DNA of 64,000 bases. It comes from VXPQ01 sp965116435 (GTDB taxonomy: Bacteria; Bacteroidota; Rhodothermia; Rhodothermales; VXPQ01). Numbering within the stretch: position 1 is the stretch's first letter; every line of letters starts with the position of its first letter. Positions 55,351 through 64,000 of the stretch are shown in pieces. The DNA is taken from positions 1,178,001 to 1,242,000 of the forward strand of contig OZ220686.1 in NCBI GenBank assembly GCA_965116435.1, given 5' to 3'. The notes below the pieces were generated by a model. It worked only from the letters and a program-made list of their open reading frames with translations. It had not been told where the DNA came from and made no database searches. Position numbers and translations under genes: made by a program.

Positions 55351-57180
55351 ATGCTGCTTGCCCCTCTCGACTGGATCCTGATAGCAGGCTATTTTGCGCT
55401 ATCGTTCGGCATCGCCCTGTATTATTTCCGGCGAGCCGGACGAAACACCTCCGAGTTCTTTCTGTCGGGCCGGAATATGCCCTGGTGGCTGGCCGGCACG
55501 TCCATGGTGGCCACGACGTTCGCGGCGGACACCCCCCTCGCTGTCACCGAACTTGTCGCCACGAACGGGATCGCCGGCAACTGGCTCTGGTGGAACATGG
55601 CCTTCGGGGCCGTCCTGACGGTGTTCTTCTTCGCGCGCCTGTGGCGGCGCAGCGGGGTGCTTACGGACGTGGAATTCGTCGAAATGCGGTACGACGGGAA
55701 GGCCGCCGCCGTGCTGCGCGGCGTCAAGGCCCTCTATTTCGGGCTCGTGCTCAACGGTATTATTATCGGGTGGGTGGCGCTGGCCATGGAAACCGTCATT
55801 GACATCCTGTTTCCGGGCCTGACCATGTTCGGACGCACGTCTTTTCAGGTCCTCGGGGCCGAGATCGGGGCGCCGCTGGTCGTGGTGGCCCTGCTGATGC
55901 TGCTCACCGGGGTCTATGCGCTGCTTTCCGGCCTGTGGGGGGTCGTCGTCACGGACGCCTTCCAGTTCGTTATTGCGATCGGGGGCAGCATTATTCTGGC
56001 CGCGTTCGTGCTGGATATGCCTGAAGTGAACGGCATGGCGGGCCTGATGAGCGCCCTGCCGGAATCCACCTTCCGCATGTTGCCTGTCCTCGGAAACCCC
56101 GTAGAAGGGGGCGCCGTGCTGGCGCTGACCGCCGTAAGTTTCTTCGCCTATGTGGGGGTGCAATGGTGGTCCAGCTGGTATCCGGGGGCCGAACCCGGCG
56201 GCGGCGGGTATGTGGCGCAGCGCATGATGAGCGCCAAGGACGAGAAGCATTCCCTCCTCGCCACGCTCTGGTTTACCGTGGCGCATTACTGCCTGCGCCC
56301 CTGGCCCTGGATTATCGTGGCGCTGGCCGCGCTGGTGCTGTACCCCAACCTGGACGATCCGCGGGAAGGATTCGTGCTGGCCATGCGCGACGTATTGCCG
56401 TCCGGGTTCCTCGGCCTGATGCTGGCCGCTTTTCTGGCCGCCTTCATGAGCACGATATCCACGCAACTGAACTGGGGAACGTCCTATCTCGTAAACGACT
56501 TCTGGCGACGGTTCATAGAGCCGAACGCCAGCGAGAAGAAGTATGTCCTCGTGTCCCGCATCCTGACGTTCGCCCTTGCTGTAGCGGCCGTCTTTATCGC
56601 CGCGAACCTGAATTCCGTGAGCCAAGCCTGGGCGCTGCTTATTACGGCGTCCAGCGGCCTCGGACTCGTCCTGATTCTGCGCTGGTACTGGTGGCGCATC
56701 AATGCATGGAGCGAACTGGCCGCTACGCTGTCTCCCCTTTTCCTGCTCGGACTTTCGTTCTTTCTGGGCCTGTTCGGCGTCGAACTTCCAGGGCTGCAAG
56801 CCGGATTCCCGAATGACCTGTTCGCCGTAGCCGGATTCACTACGGCGGTGTGGGTGGCGGCCACGTTCCTCACCCGGCCCACTCGCGCCGACACGCTGGA
56901 CCGGTTCTACCGGCGCGTACATCCCGGCGGCCCCGGCTGGAAACCCATCGCCGCCCGCCATCCGGATGTGCTCCAGGACACGGGCATGCTTCGACTCGCA
57001 GGCGATTGCGCGGCGGGGGTCACGCTGGTCTATTCCGCCCTGTTTGGCGTGGGGCATCTGCTGATGGGCAGAACAGGGTGGCTATTGCTTTGCGTGTGCG
57101 GGTTCGCCCTTTCCGCCGCCTTCCTGTGGACAAGCCTGAAGCGCCTGAACGCGCCCGCCTCGCCCGATCCGGGCGCCTGA
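55351..57180 (+). CDS. Sodium:solute symporter (SSS family)
   Basis: A 609-residue inner-membrane protein with about 13-15 transmembrane helices. The SSS core signature is visible: FFLSGRNMPWWLAGTSMVAT with TTFAADTPLAV in helix 2, YFGLVLNGIIIGWVALAMET, GLMLAAFLAAFMSTISTQLN in the helix containing the sodium-site Ser/Thr residues, and LITASSGLGLVLILRWYWWR. The loop IEPNASEKKYVLVSRI is also typical. It uses the sodium gradient to import a small organic solute; the long C-terminal part (~520-609) and large size resemble uncharacterised Bacteroidota/Planctomycete members. The substrate cannot be assigned. The next gene starts 19 bp downstream, suggesting a shared transcript. Confidence 0.92.
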   Translation: MLLAPLDWILIAGYFALSFGIALYYFRRAGRNTSEFFLSGRNMPWWLAGTSMVATTFAADTPLAVTELVATNGIAGNWLWWNMAFGAVLTVFFFARLWRRSGVLTDVEFVEMRYDGKAAAVLRGVKALYFGLVLNGIIIGWVALAMETVIDILFPGLTMFGRTSFQVLGAEIGAPLVVVALLMLLTGVYALLSGLWGVVVTDAFQFVIAIGGSIILAAFVLDMPEVNGMAGLMSALPESTFRMLPVLGNPVEGGAVLALTAVSFFAYVGVQWWSSWYPGAEPGGGGYVAQRMMSAKDEKHSLLATLWFTVAHYCLRPWPWIIVALAALVLYPNLDDPREGFVLAMRDVLPSGFLGLMLAAFLAAFMSTISTQLNWGTSYLVNDFWRRFIEPNASEKKYVLVSRILTFALAVAAVFIAANLNSVSQAWALLITASSGLGLVLILRWYWWRINAWSELAATLSPLFLLGLSFFLGLFGVELPGLQAGFPNDLFAVAGFTTAVWVAATFLTRPTRADTLDRFYRRVHPGGPGWKPIAARHPDVLQDTGMLRLAGDCAAGVTLVYSALFGVGHLLMGRTGWLLLCVCGFALSAAFLWTSLKRLNAPASPDPGA

Positions 57181-57199
57181 ACGCCTCCGCCGCCTGACC

Positions 57200-58390
57200 A
57201 TGCGCCTGCTTGTCATCGTCAATGTGTTCGAACCGGACCTCGGGGGCGGCGTGCTCTTCAGCGACCTGTGCTACGGGCTGGCCGAGCGCGGTTTCGAGGT
57301 CACCGTGCGGTGCGCAACCTCCTACTACCCCGAATGGCGCGACAAATCGGGCGAAAACGGCCGGCGCATCCGATCCGAAACGCACCGGGGCGTACGCATC
57401 GAGCGGTTCGGACTGTACATTCCCCGGAACCCGCAGGCGCTCCGCGAACGGCTGCTCTACGAAGGCTCCTTCTTCGCCTCCCTGATGCGCCGCCTGCCCC
57501 GCCGCGGCGACTACGACGCCCTGATGGTCTTTTGTCCCCTACTGGGCGCCGTGGCCTACGCCGCCGTCTGCCGCCGAAAAACCGGCCTCCCCTTGTGGCT
57601 GAACGTGCAGGATCTGCCGGCCGAAGCAGCGCAGGCCGGGGGCATTGGACAGGGCAACTGGATGGTTCGGGTGCAGGATGCGCTCTTCAATGAGGCCGAT
57701 ACGTGGAGCACCATTTCGCCCGCCATGGTCGAGCAGCTGGAACCCCGAAGGCGACGCCGCCAGCCGATGCTCTACTTGCCGAACTGGCTGCACGCATCGT
57801 TGGCCCGCCACCTGCGTCCCGCGCCGAACACGCAAGGCCCCTCCTCCCCGGTGCGCCTCCTGTATTCCGGGAACCTGGGCGCGAAACAACACCTGCTGGA
57901 ACTGTGCCGTATCCTGCACCGCAGCGACGTCCCGTTCGCATTTCGGATACAGGCCGAGGGCAGCGGCGCAGGCGCGCTCAGGCAATGGGTGCGCGAGGCG
58001 GGCGACAAGCGATTCGACGTGCGGGGGCTGTCGGACGAAAAGGAACTGGCCCGGGCGCTCCACGAAACGGATTTCGCGGTCATTCCGGAACGCGCGGGCG
58101 CGGGCGGGTCTTTCCTACCGTCTAAACTGATTCCGGCGCTGGCGACCGGCACGCCGGTCCTCGCTGTGTGCGACGCGGACAGCCCGCTGGGCGCAGAAAT
58201 GACGGCGCACCGCCCGGGACGGCTATACGCATGGTCGGAGGCGAAGCGCCTGCCCGCCCTGCTTGCATCCGTAAACAAGCGCGAATACGCCGCATGGCAA
58301 GCGAACGCCCTGGAACGAGCGGCGTTCTACGACCGCAACCGGATTCTGGATCGGTACGCAGAAGAACTCCGGCGCCTGCGCAAACGCTGA
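57200..58390 (+). CDS. Family 4 glycosyltransferase (WcaI-like)
   Basis: A 396-residue cytosolic or peripheral membrane protein. The GT-B N-terminal domain starts MRLLVIVNVFEPDLGGGVLF with the usual glycine-rich loop and has LYIPRNPQALRERLLYEGSF. The middle includes LPLWLNVQDLPAEAA and DTWSTISPAMVEQL. The C-terminal nucleotide-sugar domain has RLLYSGNLGAKQHLLELCRI and the acceptor/donor site GSFLPSKLIPALATGTPVLA in place of the classical EX7E (a Pro/Ser-Lys-Leu version seen in WcaI-like enzymes). Such enzymes add a sugar during exopolysaccharide or LPS synthesis. No other glycan genes are nearby, so the polymer is unknown. Confidence 0.85.
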   Translation: MRLLVIVNVFEPDLGGGVLFSDLCYGLAERGFEVTVRCATSYYPEWRDKSGENGRRIRSETHRGVRIERFGLYIPRNPQALRERLLYEGSFFASLMRRLPRRGDYDALMVFCPLLGAVAYAAVCRRKTGLPLWLNVQDLPAEAAQAGGIGQGNWMVRVQDALFNEADTWSTISPAMVEQLEPRRRRRQPMLYLPNWLHASLARHLRPAPNTQGPSSPVRLLYSGNLGAKQHLLELCRILHRSDVPFAFRIQAEGSGAGALRQWVREAGDKRFDVRGLSDEKELARALHETDFAVIPERAGAGGSFLPSKLIPALATGTPVLAVCDADSPLGAEMTAHRPGRLYAWSEAKRLPALLASVNKREYAAWQANALERAAFYDRNRILDRYAEELRRLRKR

Positions 58391-58470
58391 ACTCCCCGAG
58401 GGCGCCATCGTCGCCAATACATCGCATGCAGGGCGGAACGATATCCGGCCCTGTGCATACTTTCCCTGTT

Positions 58471-58869
58471 ATGAATGAACTGATTGTTGCAGGAGACCGC
58501 GTCCTCATCGCTCCCGAGGAGGGCGAAACACACACGGAAGCCGGGCTGGTGCTTCCGGCGTCCGTGGCCGAACGCCAGGACGTCCGGGTAGGCCGCGTCG
58601 AAAAAGTGGGGCCGGGCTATGTGATGCCGAACCCCGACTATACCGGCGAACCCTGGAGCGCCAACCGCGATTCGGTGCGCTATCTGCCCCTGCAGGCGCA
58701 GCCGGGCGATCATGCCTTCTTTCTCAAAAAAGAAGCCGTCGAAATCAAGTTCAACGGGCGGGATTACCTCATCATTCCCCATTCGGCCATCCTGGCCCTC
58801 TCAAGGCCGCAGCCCGAGGACCTTGCCGGAGATATCGAACAGATGGATATCGAGGACTTTCTGCGGTAG
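58471..58869 (+). CDS. GroES-like co-chaperonin
   Basis: A 132-residue protein from ATG 58471 (MNELIVAGDRVLIAPEE); an ATG at 58426 is an alternative. The Cpn10 fold is clear: DRVLIAPEEGETHTEAGLVL (with the mobile loop) then VRVGRVEKVGPGYVMPN, and a late strand AVEIKFNGRDYLIIPHSAIL. It is longer than canonical GroES (~97 residues) because of an insertion around residues 55-75 (NPDYTGEPWSANRDSVRYLP) and an acidic C-terminal tail (EDLAGDIEQMDIEDFLR). There is no groEL next to it, so it is probably a paralogue to the main groES. A role as chaperonin lid is inferred only from fold. Confidence 0.85.
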   Translation: MNELIVAGDRVLIAPEEGETHTEAGLVLPASVAERQDVRVGRVEKVGPGYVMPNPDYTGEPWSANRDSVRYLPLQAQPGDHAFFLKKEAVEIKFNGRDYLIIPHSAILALSRPQPEDLAGDIEQMDIEDFLR

Positions 58870-58905
58870 GCGGCGGAAGACCCGCCGGAAACGCCGCGGC
58901 AACGG

Positions 58906-60099
58906 TTACCGGGCGTACGCCCCTGATCGGGAAGGCCCTGCGTACGCATCGCTCAGCGGCATATACAACGAGCCGGCGTGCGGTCCGCGCATCGCGTCGC
59001 CCAGCGCCCCGGCCAGCACGGTCAAGGTCAGGAGCACATGCACATTGCTTCGGACCAGCACGATCGCCTGCTCTATAATCGACGTCATCGCTTCGATATC
59101 GGCCCGGGGAAGGGCTGCGACGAAATCTGCAATGGCTTTGGCCTGATCCACATTGACCAGCGGAGCCGCTTCGCCCAGCGTCTGATAGAGCATAAGGTCG
59201 CGGATCCAACGCAGGAGCAATTCCAGGGCATACCCGGTCCGGTCGCGCCCGAATCTCCCGATCTGTTCCGCGATATCGGTTATTTTTCCGACGTCCCGGC
59301 TGTACGACGCCCGCGCAAAATCCAGCACGAGCTCCCGCAAGGCGCGTACATCCTCGTTCTGCGCCAGATCGAGCCCGGCGGTGTACGATCCGTCCGCCAT
59401 CCGGGCCAGCGTAGCGGCAAACGCCGGGGCTACGCCTTCCCGCTCGACGAGCGCCTGTTCGATAGCCTCCGGGAGCAATGGATCGAACCGCAACCGACGG
59501 CAACGGGAAAGAATGGTGGACAACATGCGGTCGGGACGGCTGGTGGCGAGAATGAACACCGTCTTCGGCGGCGGCTCTTCCAGCATCTTCAGAAACATGT
59601 TGGCGGCGTCCATGCGCAACGCGTCCGCATCGCTGACGATAGCCACTTTGTAGCCTCCCTGCACGGCCTGGAAACTCATGGCCCGGCACATTTCCTCCTG
59701 AACGCGCGCAACCGTGTAGATCGCCTGTTTGTTGGAGGAGCGGGACGGATCGTCCAGAAAGGGCCGTCGCACAAAATCCACGGCCGCATACGGATTCTGG
59801 CCCACACGGCGGATGCGTTCGGCCACATCCGCGGGATCGGCGTCCGAAGGGTGCGGCATCAGGAAATGCAGGTCGGGATGCACCATCCGGCCCACCTTGA
59901 CGCACGGCGAACACACGCCGCAGGCCTCCTCGCCGCCCTGATCGCAAAGCAGCGCCTTCCCGTATTCTATGGCCGCGGCCCGTTTGCCGGCGCCCGCCGG
60001 GCCATAAAACAGCCAGGCATGGGCGATCCGGTCGGCGGAGATCGTCCGGCGCAAGGCGTTCAGAACACGCGGTTGACCGATAACGGAAGTCCAAGGCAT
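58906..60099 (-). CDS. holB: DNA polymerase III delta' subunit
   Basis: A 397-residue AAA+ clamp-loader subunit from ATG 60099 (MPWTSVIGQPRVLNALRRTI). The Walker A region is GPAGAGKRAAA (~34-44) and the zinc module CGVCSPC follows (~60). DADALRMDAANMFLKMLEEP and SRPDRMLSTILSRCRRLRFD are signature segments of DnaX/HolB relatives, including the SRC motif. The C-terminal helical part forms the pentamer collar. It helps load the sliding clamp during replication. The last ~20 residues (PLSDAYAGPSRSGAYAR) look like an extension. The gene is convergent with the GroES-like gene; its upstream region is a G-rich repeat array, 3 bp from the start codon. Confidence 0.93.
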   Translation of the reverse strand: MPWTSVIGQPRVLNALRRTISADRIAHAWLFYGPAGAGKRAAAIEYGKALLCDQGGEEACGVCSPCVKVGRMVHPDLHFLMPHPSDADPADVAERIRRVGQNPYAAVDFVRRPFLDDPSRSSNKQAIYTVARVQEEMCRAMSFQAVQGGYKVAIVSDADALRMDAANMFLKMLEEPPPKTVFILATSRPDRMLSTILSRCRRLRFDPLLPEAIEQALVEREGVAPAFAATLARMADGSYTAGLDLAQNEDVRALRELVLDFARASYSRDVGKITDIAEQIGRFGRDRTGYALELLLRWIRDLMLYQTLGEAAPLVNVDQAKAIADFVAALPRADIEAMTSIIEQAIVLVRSNVHVLLTLTVLAGALGDAMRGPHAGSLYMPLSDAYAGPSRSGAYAR

Positions 60100-60101
60100 G
60101 G

Positions 60102-60290
60102 CCGGAGGGGGTTGGAGCGGGTCGGAGGGGGTTGGGGCGGGTCGGAGGGGTCGGAGGGGTTGGAGGGGTCGGAGGGGTTGGCGCGGGTTGGAGGGGATTG
60201 GAGAGGGTTGGAGGGGGTTGGAGGGGGTTGGAGGGGATTGGAGAGGGTTGGAGGGGGTTGGCGGAGTTGGAGCGGGTCGGAACGGGTAAA
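60102..60290. repeat. G-rich minisatellite upstream of holB
   Basis: About 189 bp of 5-11-bp units such as GGAGGGGGTTG, GGAGGGGTCG and GGAGAGGGTTG in tandem on the plus strand, many with runs of four or five G. The array abuts the holB ATG (60099) and so lies in its 5' untranslated/promoter region as a C-rich strand of the mRNA. G-quadruplex formation is possible. Confidence 0.8.
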
Positions 60291-60454
60291 AATACGCTGA
60301 TGACGTCCAGGTCCGGGTCGATCAGCGCTTCGCGTACGCAACCCAATGTACGAAGCGAACCAATATGCGGCATACATCTTCGTAGCCCCGAACCCTTGCA
60401 AACCTCCGTCGTATAATGCGCCCGGCGTGGTTCCCGGTTGCTTGCCGGAAGTCC

Positions 60455-60528
60455 GGCGCGGTAGCTCAGCAGGTTAGAGCGTACGACTCATAATCGTAAG
60501 GTCGAGAGTTCGAGTCTCTCCCGCGCCA
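60455..60528 (+). tRNA. tRNA with CAU anticodon (Met or lysidine-modified Ile)
   Basis: A full cloverleaf of 74 nt. Acceptor stem GGCGCGG/CCGCGCC; D arm GCTC-AGCAGGTTA-GAGC; anticodon stem TACGA/TCGTA with loop CTCATAA, so anticodon CAT at 60489-60491; T arm GAGAG-TTCGAGT-CTCTC; discriminator A60528. The genome encodes CC after it but not a full CCA in register. A non-initiator first pair (G-C) excludes formyl-Met tRNA of the usual type. CAU can also mean tRNA-Ile2, which I cannot separate here. Confidence 0.95.
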
Positions 60529-60602
60529 CCCATCCCTCTTCCCGCCAAAACCCCCGATACCCCGCCTTGGCGGCGCCTTGCGGGCGTAACACAGCGGGCA
60601 GG

Positions 60603-62180
60603 TCAGGCCCAGTGTACGGCTTGCTGGCGGGTGGGGTTTGCAAGAATGCGCAGATACGAAACCGCCCGGCTGAACCCCACATAGGCATTCCGGTCAGGAA
60701 TACTGCGCGGCTCGGGCTCAAGGATCAGAACGACCGCCAGCGCCTCTAATCCCTTGAAACGGGCTATCGTTTCGCATCGCGGGGAGGCGTCGGCGATTTG
60801 GCCAAGCGCAGCGGCATGCAAACGATCCATCGCATCCCTCGATTCGCAAAGCACCATAATGTCCGCCGGAGAAAACCCCTCGTTCAGGAGCTCCTCAAGA
60901 ATCCCCCTGACCCTCTTTTCCAGGTTGCGAGGCGATTGCCATTGCGTCCATTTCGGGGCGGGACCGGCGGCGCCCTTGTGCCGGACAGGCGCCTCAACGA
61001 TATTGGCGACCCGCTCGGCGATAGGGATCGTGTTCCGGCAATTCTTGGTCAATTCGAACTGAAAATAACTTGCATCGGGAGACCATGGCCGATTCCATAA
61101 TTTCTGGTTTGGATCGAAAAACACCACAAACGGCGAATCCTTGCCATGCGTACAGATGCTTTCCAGCGCGGCGATCCACTCGGCGCTGAAGTCCTGCCCT
61201 TCGTCCACGACGATAGCATCAAAAGAGGTTGCGGTACGCTCGAAGGCCTCAAGCAATAGCATCGGAGCCTCTTCTTCCCAAAATTGCGCATCGAGTTCTT
61301 GCGGTATGTCCAATTTGGCCCGGTTGGCCATGGACAGGCACAACGAATGAAAGGTCCGAACCTCTACGGCCCCCTTCAAATCTGGATGGGGCGACAGGCT
61401 TTCTGCAAGAGGTTTGTTGTAACAGGTAAGAAGCACCCGATTCCCTTCGGCATGCAATTGCCTGGCCTTTTCGCACGCCAGCACCGTTTTGCCCGTACCC
61501 GCCCCACCGAACACGGCAAGACGGACATTGCGCCGCGCCGCATCAAAAAAATCCTTTTGTTCATCCGTCAGGGTAATCAATGCGCTTTGGGCTTCGCGGG
61601 CTTCGTCCGATAGCCTGCGGCGCACGGTGACCGTCGGCGCCAGCGCCTGGACGATATCCTTGACCTGAGAGGGAAGCAATCGAACCCCCCGCCTTGCACG
61701 AGATAATGGCCGTTTTATTGCATCCTGGATACTGTCGAGGTCCTTCCCTGTGAACATGAGTTCTCTGGGTCCCGCTGGACCGATTTCCTCGAGATCCCAC
61801 ATGTCTGGAAAGGATACGGCATGGCATGTGGGAATATCAAAACCCATGCGGTCTTTCAGCCATTTATGCAGTACCGCCTTGGAGGTCGTGGCCTGTTCAA
61901 AGGGATTCTTGATAGCATGCGCTTCCCCGGAACGGTCCGTGGATATCCAGCGGCCATTTTCCACGCGTATGCCTCCGCCCTTGACTTCGATGACCAAAAG
62001 CCCGCGAGGGTTTATGACAAGGAAATCGGCCTCCCCGTCAAGATTTCGATCTCCCCGTCTTCCTTGCCAGGCCACGGAGTGGAGTATCGTATAGTCGTCG
62101 GGAAGCCTCGCCAGCGCCTTGTGCACCTTTTTTTCCGAAGAAGGCGCTTTCTGACCGGGCTGTGAAATAATGTGGGCCAT
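60603..62180 (-). CDS. NERD-domain superfamily 1 helicase
   Basis: A 525-residue protein from ATG 62180. Residues ~15-115 are a NERD (nuclease-related) domain: SSEKKVHKALARLP, GEADFLVINPRGLLVIEVKG (with the Asp, Glu and Lys of the PD-(D/E)XK core). A UvrD/SF1-type helicase follows: motif I VFGGAGTGKTVLA (~222), motif II DAIVVDEGQDF, motif III-like VVFFDPNQKLW and motif VI NAYVGFSRAVSYLRIL. Motif VI is shorter than in full-length helicases, so it may be a compact version. Such proteins are frequent in defence islands and may degrade or unwind foreign DNA. It lies next to an HsdR gene and a tRNA, fitting an accessory island. Confidence 0.87.
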   Translation of the reverse strand: MAHIISQPGQKAPSSEKKVHKALARLPDDYTILHSVAWQGRRGDRNLDGEADFLVINPRGLLVIEVKGGGIRVENGRWISTDRSGEAHAIKNPFEQATTSKAVLHKWLKDRMGFDIPTCHAVSFPDMWDLEEIGPAGPRELMFTGKDLDSIQDAIKRPLSRARRGVRLLPSQVKDIVQALAPTVTVRRRLSDEAREAQSALITLTDEQKDFFDAARRNVRLAVFGGAGTGKTVLACEKARQLHAEGNRVLLTCYNKPLAESLSPHPDLKGAVEVRTFHSLCLSMANRAKLDIPQELDAQFWEEEAPMLLLEAFERTATSFDAIVVDEGQDFSAEWIAALESICTHGKDSPFVVFFDPNQKLWNRPWSPDASYFQFELTKNCRNTIPIAERVANIVEAPVRHKGAAGPAPKWTQWQSPRNLEKRVRGILEELLNEGFSPADIMVLCESRDAMDRLHAAALGQIADASPRCETIARFKGLEALAVVLILEPEPRSIPDRNAYVGFSRAVSYLRILANPTRQQAVHWA

Positions 62181-62340
62181 GACGATTCAACAGGATGGTA
62201 TCACGTTCATCTTTTCCGGTTTCCCCATGAACAAACCATCCGTTCACGGGAACTTAATATACGCCGCCCGGGACAAACCTGCCGCGGACGACGACCCGCG
62301 GTCGCCACAAGGGAAAAGCACGGCGGTCCCGGCTCTCCTG

Positions 62341-62799
62341 TCAACCCCCAAACAAGGACCGCAACTGTGCGCGCCGGTATTCGAAGATCGAATCCAGCTT
62401 TTTTCGCACGAAAAGCGGATGGACCATTCTGCCGAATGGATCGAACGGCAAGGCATAGTGCACCAGGTCGCGCACTTCCGTTTCCTGCCCCGCATCCGCG
62501 AAAAAGTGCTTGTGGTGCCAGAATCTGTAGGGGCCAAACCGCTGTTCGTCCACAAAATACCGAGGAGCGTCCACAGCGGTTATTTCCGTGGCCCAGCCGG
62601 ACTTGACAAAGGAAAAAGGCGTTACGGAGTACGTAATGATCATGCCGGAATATATTTCCCCCTCCGCCCCGGAAGTGATCCGCAGGTTGAGTTCCGGAGG
62701 AGTAATTTTCGGCAGATTGTGGGGATTGGAGAAAAACGCCCAGGCTTCTTCCCGCGTAATGGGCAGCATCTCCGAGCGCTCAAGCGTATAGATTTTCAC
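62341..62799 (-). CDS. SRPBCC-family ligand-binding protein
   Basis: A 152-residue cytosolic protein from ATG 62799. The helix-grip fold of the START/SRPBCC superfamily is suggested by the start MKIYTLERSEMLPITREEAW, then FFSNPHNLPKITPPELNLRI, the central DAPRYFVDEQRFGPYRFWHH and a C-terminal helix (VRKKLDSIFEYRRAQLRSLF). Relatives are annotated as cell-division inhibitor SulA-like or coenzyme Q-binding Coq10-like; these names are not proof of function. It probably binds a lipid or other hydrophobic ligand. It sits between the NERD-helicase and HsdR genes on the same strand, with gaps of ~160 and ~50 bp. Confidence 0.8.
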   Translation of the reverse strand: MKIYTLERSEMLPITREEAWAFFSNPHNLPKITPPELNLRITSGAEGEIYSGMIITYSVTPFSFVKSGWATEITAVDAPRYFVDEQRFGPYRFWHHKHFFADAGQETEVRDLVHYALPFDPFGRMVHPLFVRKKLDSIFEYRRAQLRSLFGG

Positions 62800-62851
62800 A
62801 GGACTTCGGAATGGTTTTTCAGGGGCAATGGGGGTAACTCTGTGGCAAGCG

Positions 62852-64000
62852 CTACGGACCTTGCCTGTACGTCAACGAGAAAACCTTCTCGGACAGCCAT
62901 TTGCGGAAAGAGTCGTTGTCCTGAAATTCCTTGAACAATTGGGTGTCGTCTTGTAGCATAGAGGTCATGACGCGCGCCAAAGCCTGGTCCAGTTCGATAC
63001 GAGCATTCTGCTCGTCTGAATTTTCCGTGGCGTTCCGATACGCCGCATCTTCTGCAACGCTGTCAGGAATATCCTCCGTAATCATTTTTTCTATCCGATC
63101 CGTATCCTTCCAGGCGATGCCCCCAAACAAATCATTGAATTCCTGAATAATGATAGATAACGGATCCAGCTCCGGTTCGGATATGAACCCACCGCCCGAT
63201 GCAGGGACCGGCTCGATTTTCGCGTCGTCGTCTGGAAGCCGTATAGATTGTGTCGCCTGTTTCTCCGCACGGTAGCTATCCATATCTATGGAAGCCAAAA
63301 TGCCTTTGGACAAATCTTCTTCTATCGGCGCCGGCAATTTGGGCACAAGAAAATTCAGAAAAATAGATCGCTTCTCCCATGCTGCTTGCGTGTACGGGAG
63401 AATGGAGGCAAGAAACTCATAGGCCCGAAGAAACCCTTTCGCCTTGCCCTTGAAATCGACTTGGCCGTCTTCGTCGAGTTGCTCCCGGTACGTCGCCACG
63501 CAACGGTCGAGAATCGGGTCTATCCGGTCGCGGTCGGCTCCATTCAGATAACGTTCGACCAAGGCATCTATGTCCTCCGGTCCATACACCTGATAACCAT
63601 CCAGCGCAGCCTGCAAATCGTGCAGTTTGTTCGGGTCCGTTTCGTCGGAAAGAATGGTCGTTCGATAATAATCCGAGAAGGCTCGTTCTATCCTATCGAC
63701 ATCGTTGGCGAAATCCAGTACGAAAGCATCGTATTTCTTCGGGTGCGCCCGATTCAGTCGAGAAAGCGTTTGCACGGCCTTGACGCCGGACAGTGGCTTG
63801 TCCACATACATCGTGTGCAATAGCGGTTCGTCGTAACCAGTCTGAAACTTGTCCGCACAGACCAGGAATCGATACGGGTCTTCCCGGATTTTGTCCGCGA
63901 TGGCGTTTGACGAAAAACCGTTCATGGAAGCTTCGGTTACTTCTTTGCCCTCGTGCTCGTGTTTTCCAGAGAAAGCAACGATGGCGCGATACGGACTTTT
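62852..64000 (-). CDS. hsdR: Type I restriction enzyme R subunit, C-terminal part
   Basis: The frame is open from the right window edge (64000) to a stop at 62852, 382 codons, so the N terminus is outside. Helicase motifs V and VI are visible near the start of the visible part: ADKFQTGYDEPLLHTMYVDK and AVQTLSRLNRAHPKK. An all-helical C-terminal domain follows (FLRAYEFLASILPYTQAAWE ... FNDLFGGIAW), ending SEKVFSLTYRQGP. HsdR uses ATP hydrolysis to translocate DNA and cleave it when the site is unmethylated. The HsdM/HsdS genes must lie beyond the edge or elsewhere. Nothing suggests the gene is broken. Confidence 0.9.
   Translation of the reverse strand, partial: KSPYRAIVAFSGKHEHEGKEVTEASMNGFSSNAIADKIREDPYRFLVCADKFQTGYDEPLLHTMYVDKPLSGVKAVQTLSRLNRAHPKKYDAFVLDFANDVDRIERAFSDYYRTTILSDETDPNKLHDLQAALDGYQVYGPEDIDALVERYLNGADRDRIDPILDRCVATYREQLDEDGQVDFKGKAKGFLRAYEFLASILPYTQAAWEKRSIFLNFLVPKLPAPIEEDLSKGILASIDMDSYRAEKQATQSIRLPDDDAKIEPVPASGGGFISEPELDPLSIIIQEFNDLFGGIAWKDTDRIEKMITEDIPDSVAEDAAYRNATENSDEQNARIELDQALARVMTSMLQDDTQLFKEFQDNDSFRKWLSEKVFSLTYRQGP

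Overview
The window looks like a chromosomal segment (roughly 60% GC by eye) from a Bacteroidota/Rhodothermota-type bacterium. This rests on at least five proteins ending in a type IX secretion (T9SS) type A sorting domain with the YPNPFNP signature, two TonB-dependent receptors with N-terminal carboxypeptidase-like domains, PorV/PorQ-like outer-membrane proteins, and an ssb gene close to a GldE-like CBS/CorC protein. A Rhodothermales-like origin is my inference; no marker gene proves it.

Layout. 1-10.4 kb (minus): a TonB receptor, a large exported protein, a PorV-like protein, an IPT/beta-propeller lipoprotein and a truncated FG-GAP protein. 10.6-23.9 kb (plus): a GHL10-type glycosidase, then a second version of the same set (FG-GAP protein, TonB receptor, large exported protein, PorV-like protein) and a T9SS-sorted amidase. 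24-33.5 kb: housekeeping and information genes (AAA ATPase, mazG, ssb, an orphan DNA methyltransferase, creatininase-like protein, GldE-like protein, purF). 33.5-37.6 kb: a DUF1549/DUF1553 cytochrome plus Tat-exported DUF1501 pair. 37.6-45.3 kb: two near-identical Calx-beta surface protein genes flanking an AAA_14/DUF4143 ATPase. 45.3-55 kb: XRE/ImmA regulator, gamma-glutamyltransferase, second DUF4143 ATPase, an internally triplicated exported protein, and a sorbosone-dehydrogenase/PKD/cytochrome c lipoprotein. 55-60 kb: SSS symporter, glycosyltransferase, GroES-like protein, holB. 60-64 kb: tRNA with CAU anticodon, NERD-helicase, SRPBCC protein and the C-terminal part of a type I restriction HsdR.

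The most striking content is a set of apparent contingency loci. The two Calx-beta genes share promoter, ribosome-binding site and start codon, and each has a poly-G tract just inside the reading frame: 11 G in the downstream copy (frame open) and 12 G in the upstream copy (frame closed after 25 codons). No standard start codon lies between the tract and the signal peptide, so tract length should switch export of these proteins on or off. A third gene at 50.9 kb has ten C directly after its ATG and a second, out-of-frame ATG 10 bases upstream, so two of three tract lengths would stay open. The copies also differ by a whole 118-residue Calx-beta module, and tail fragments are tandemly repeated behind copy 1. 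Minisatellites and a dispersed palindromic repeat family occupy most of the longer intergenic gaps.
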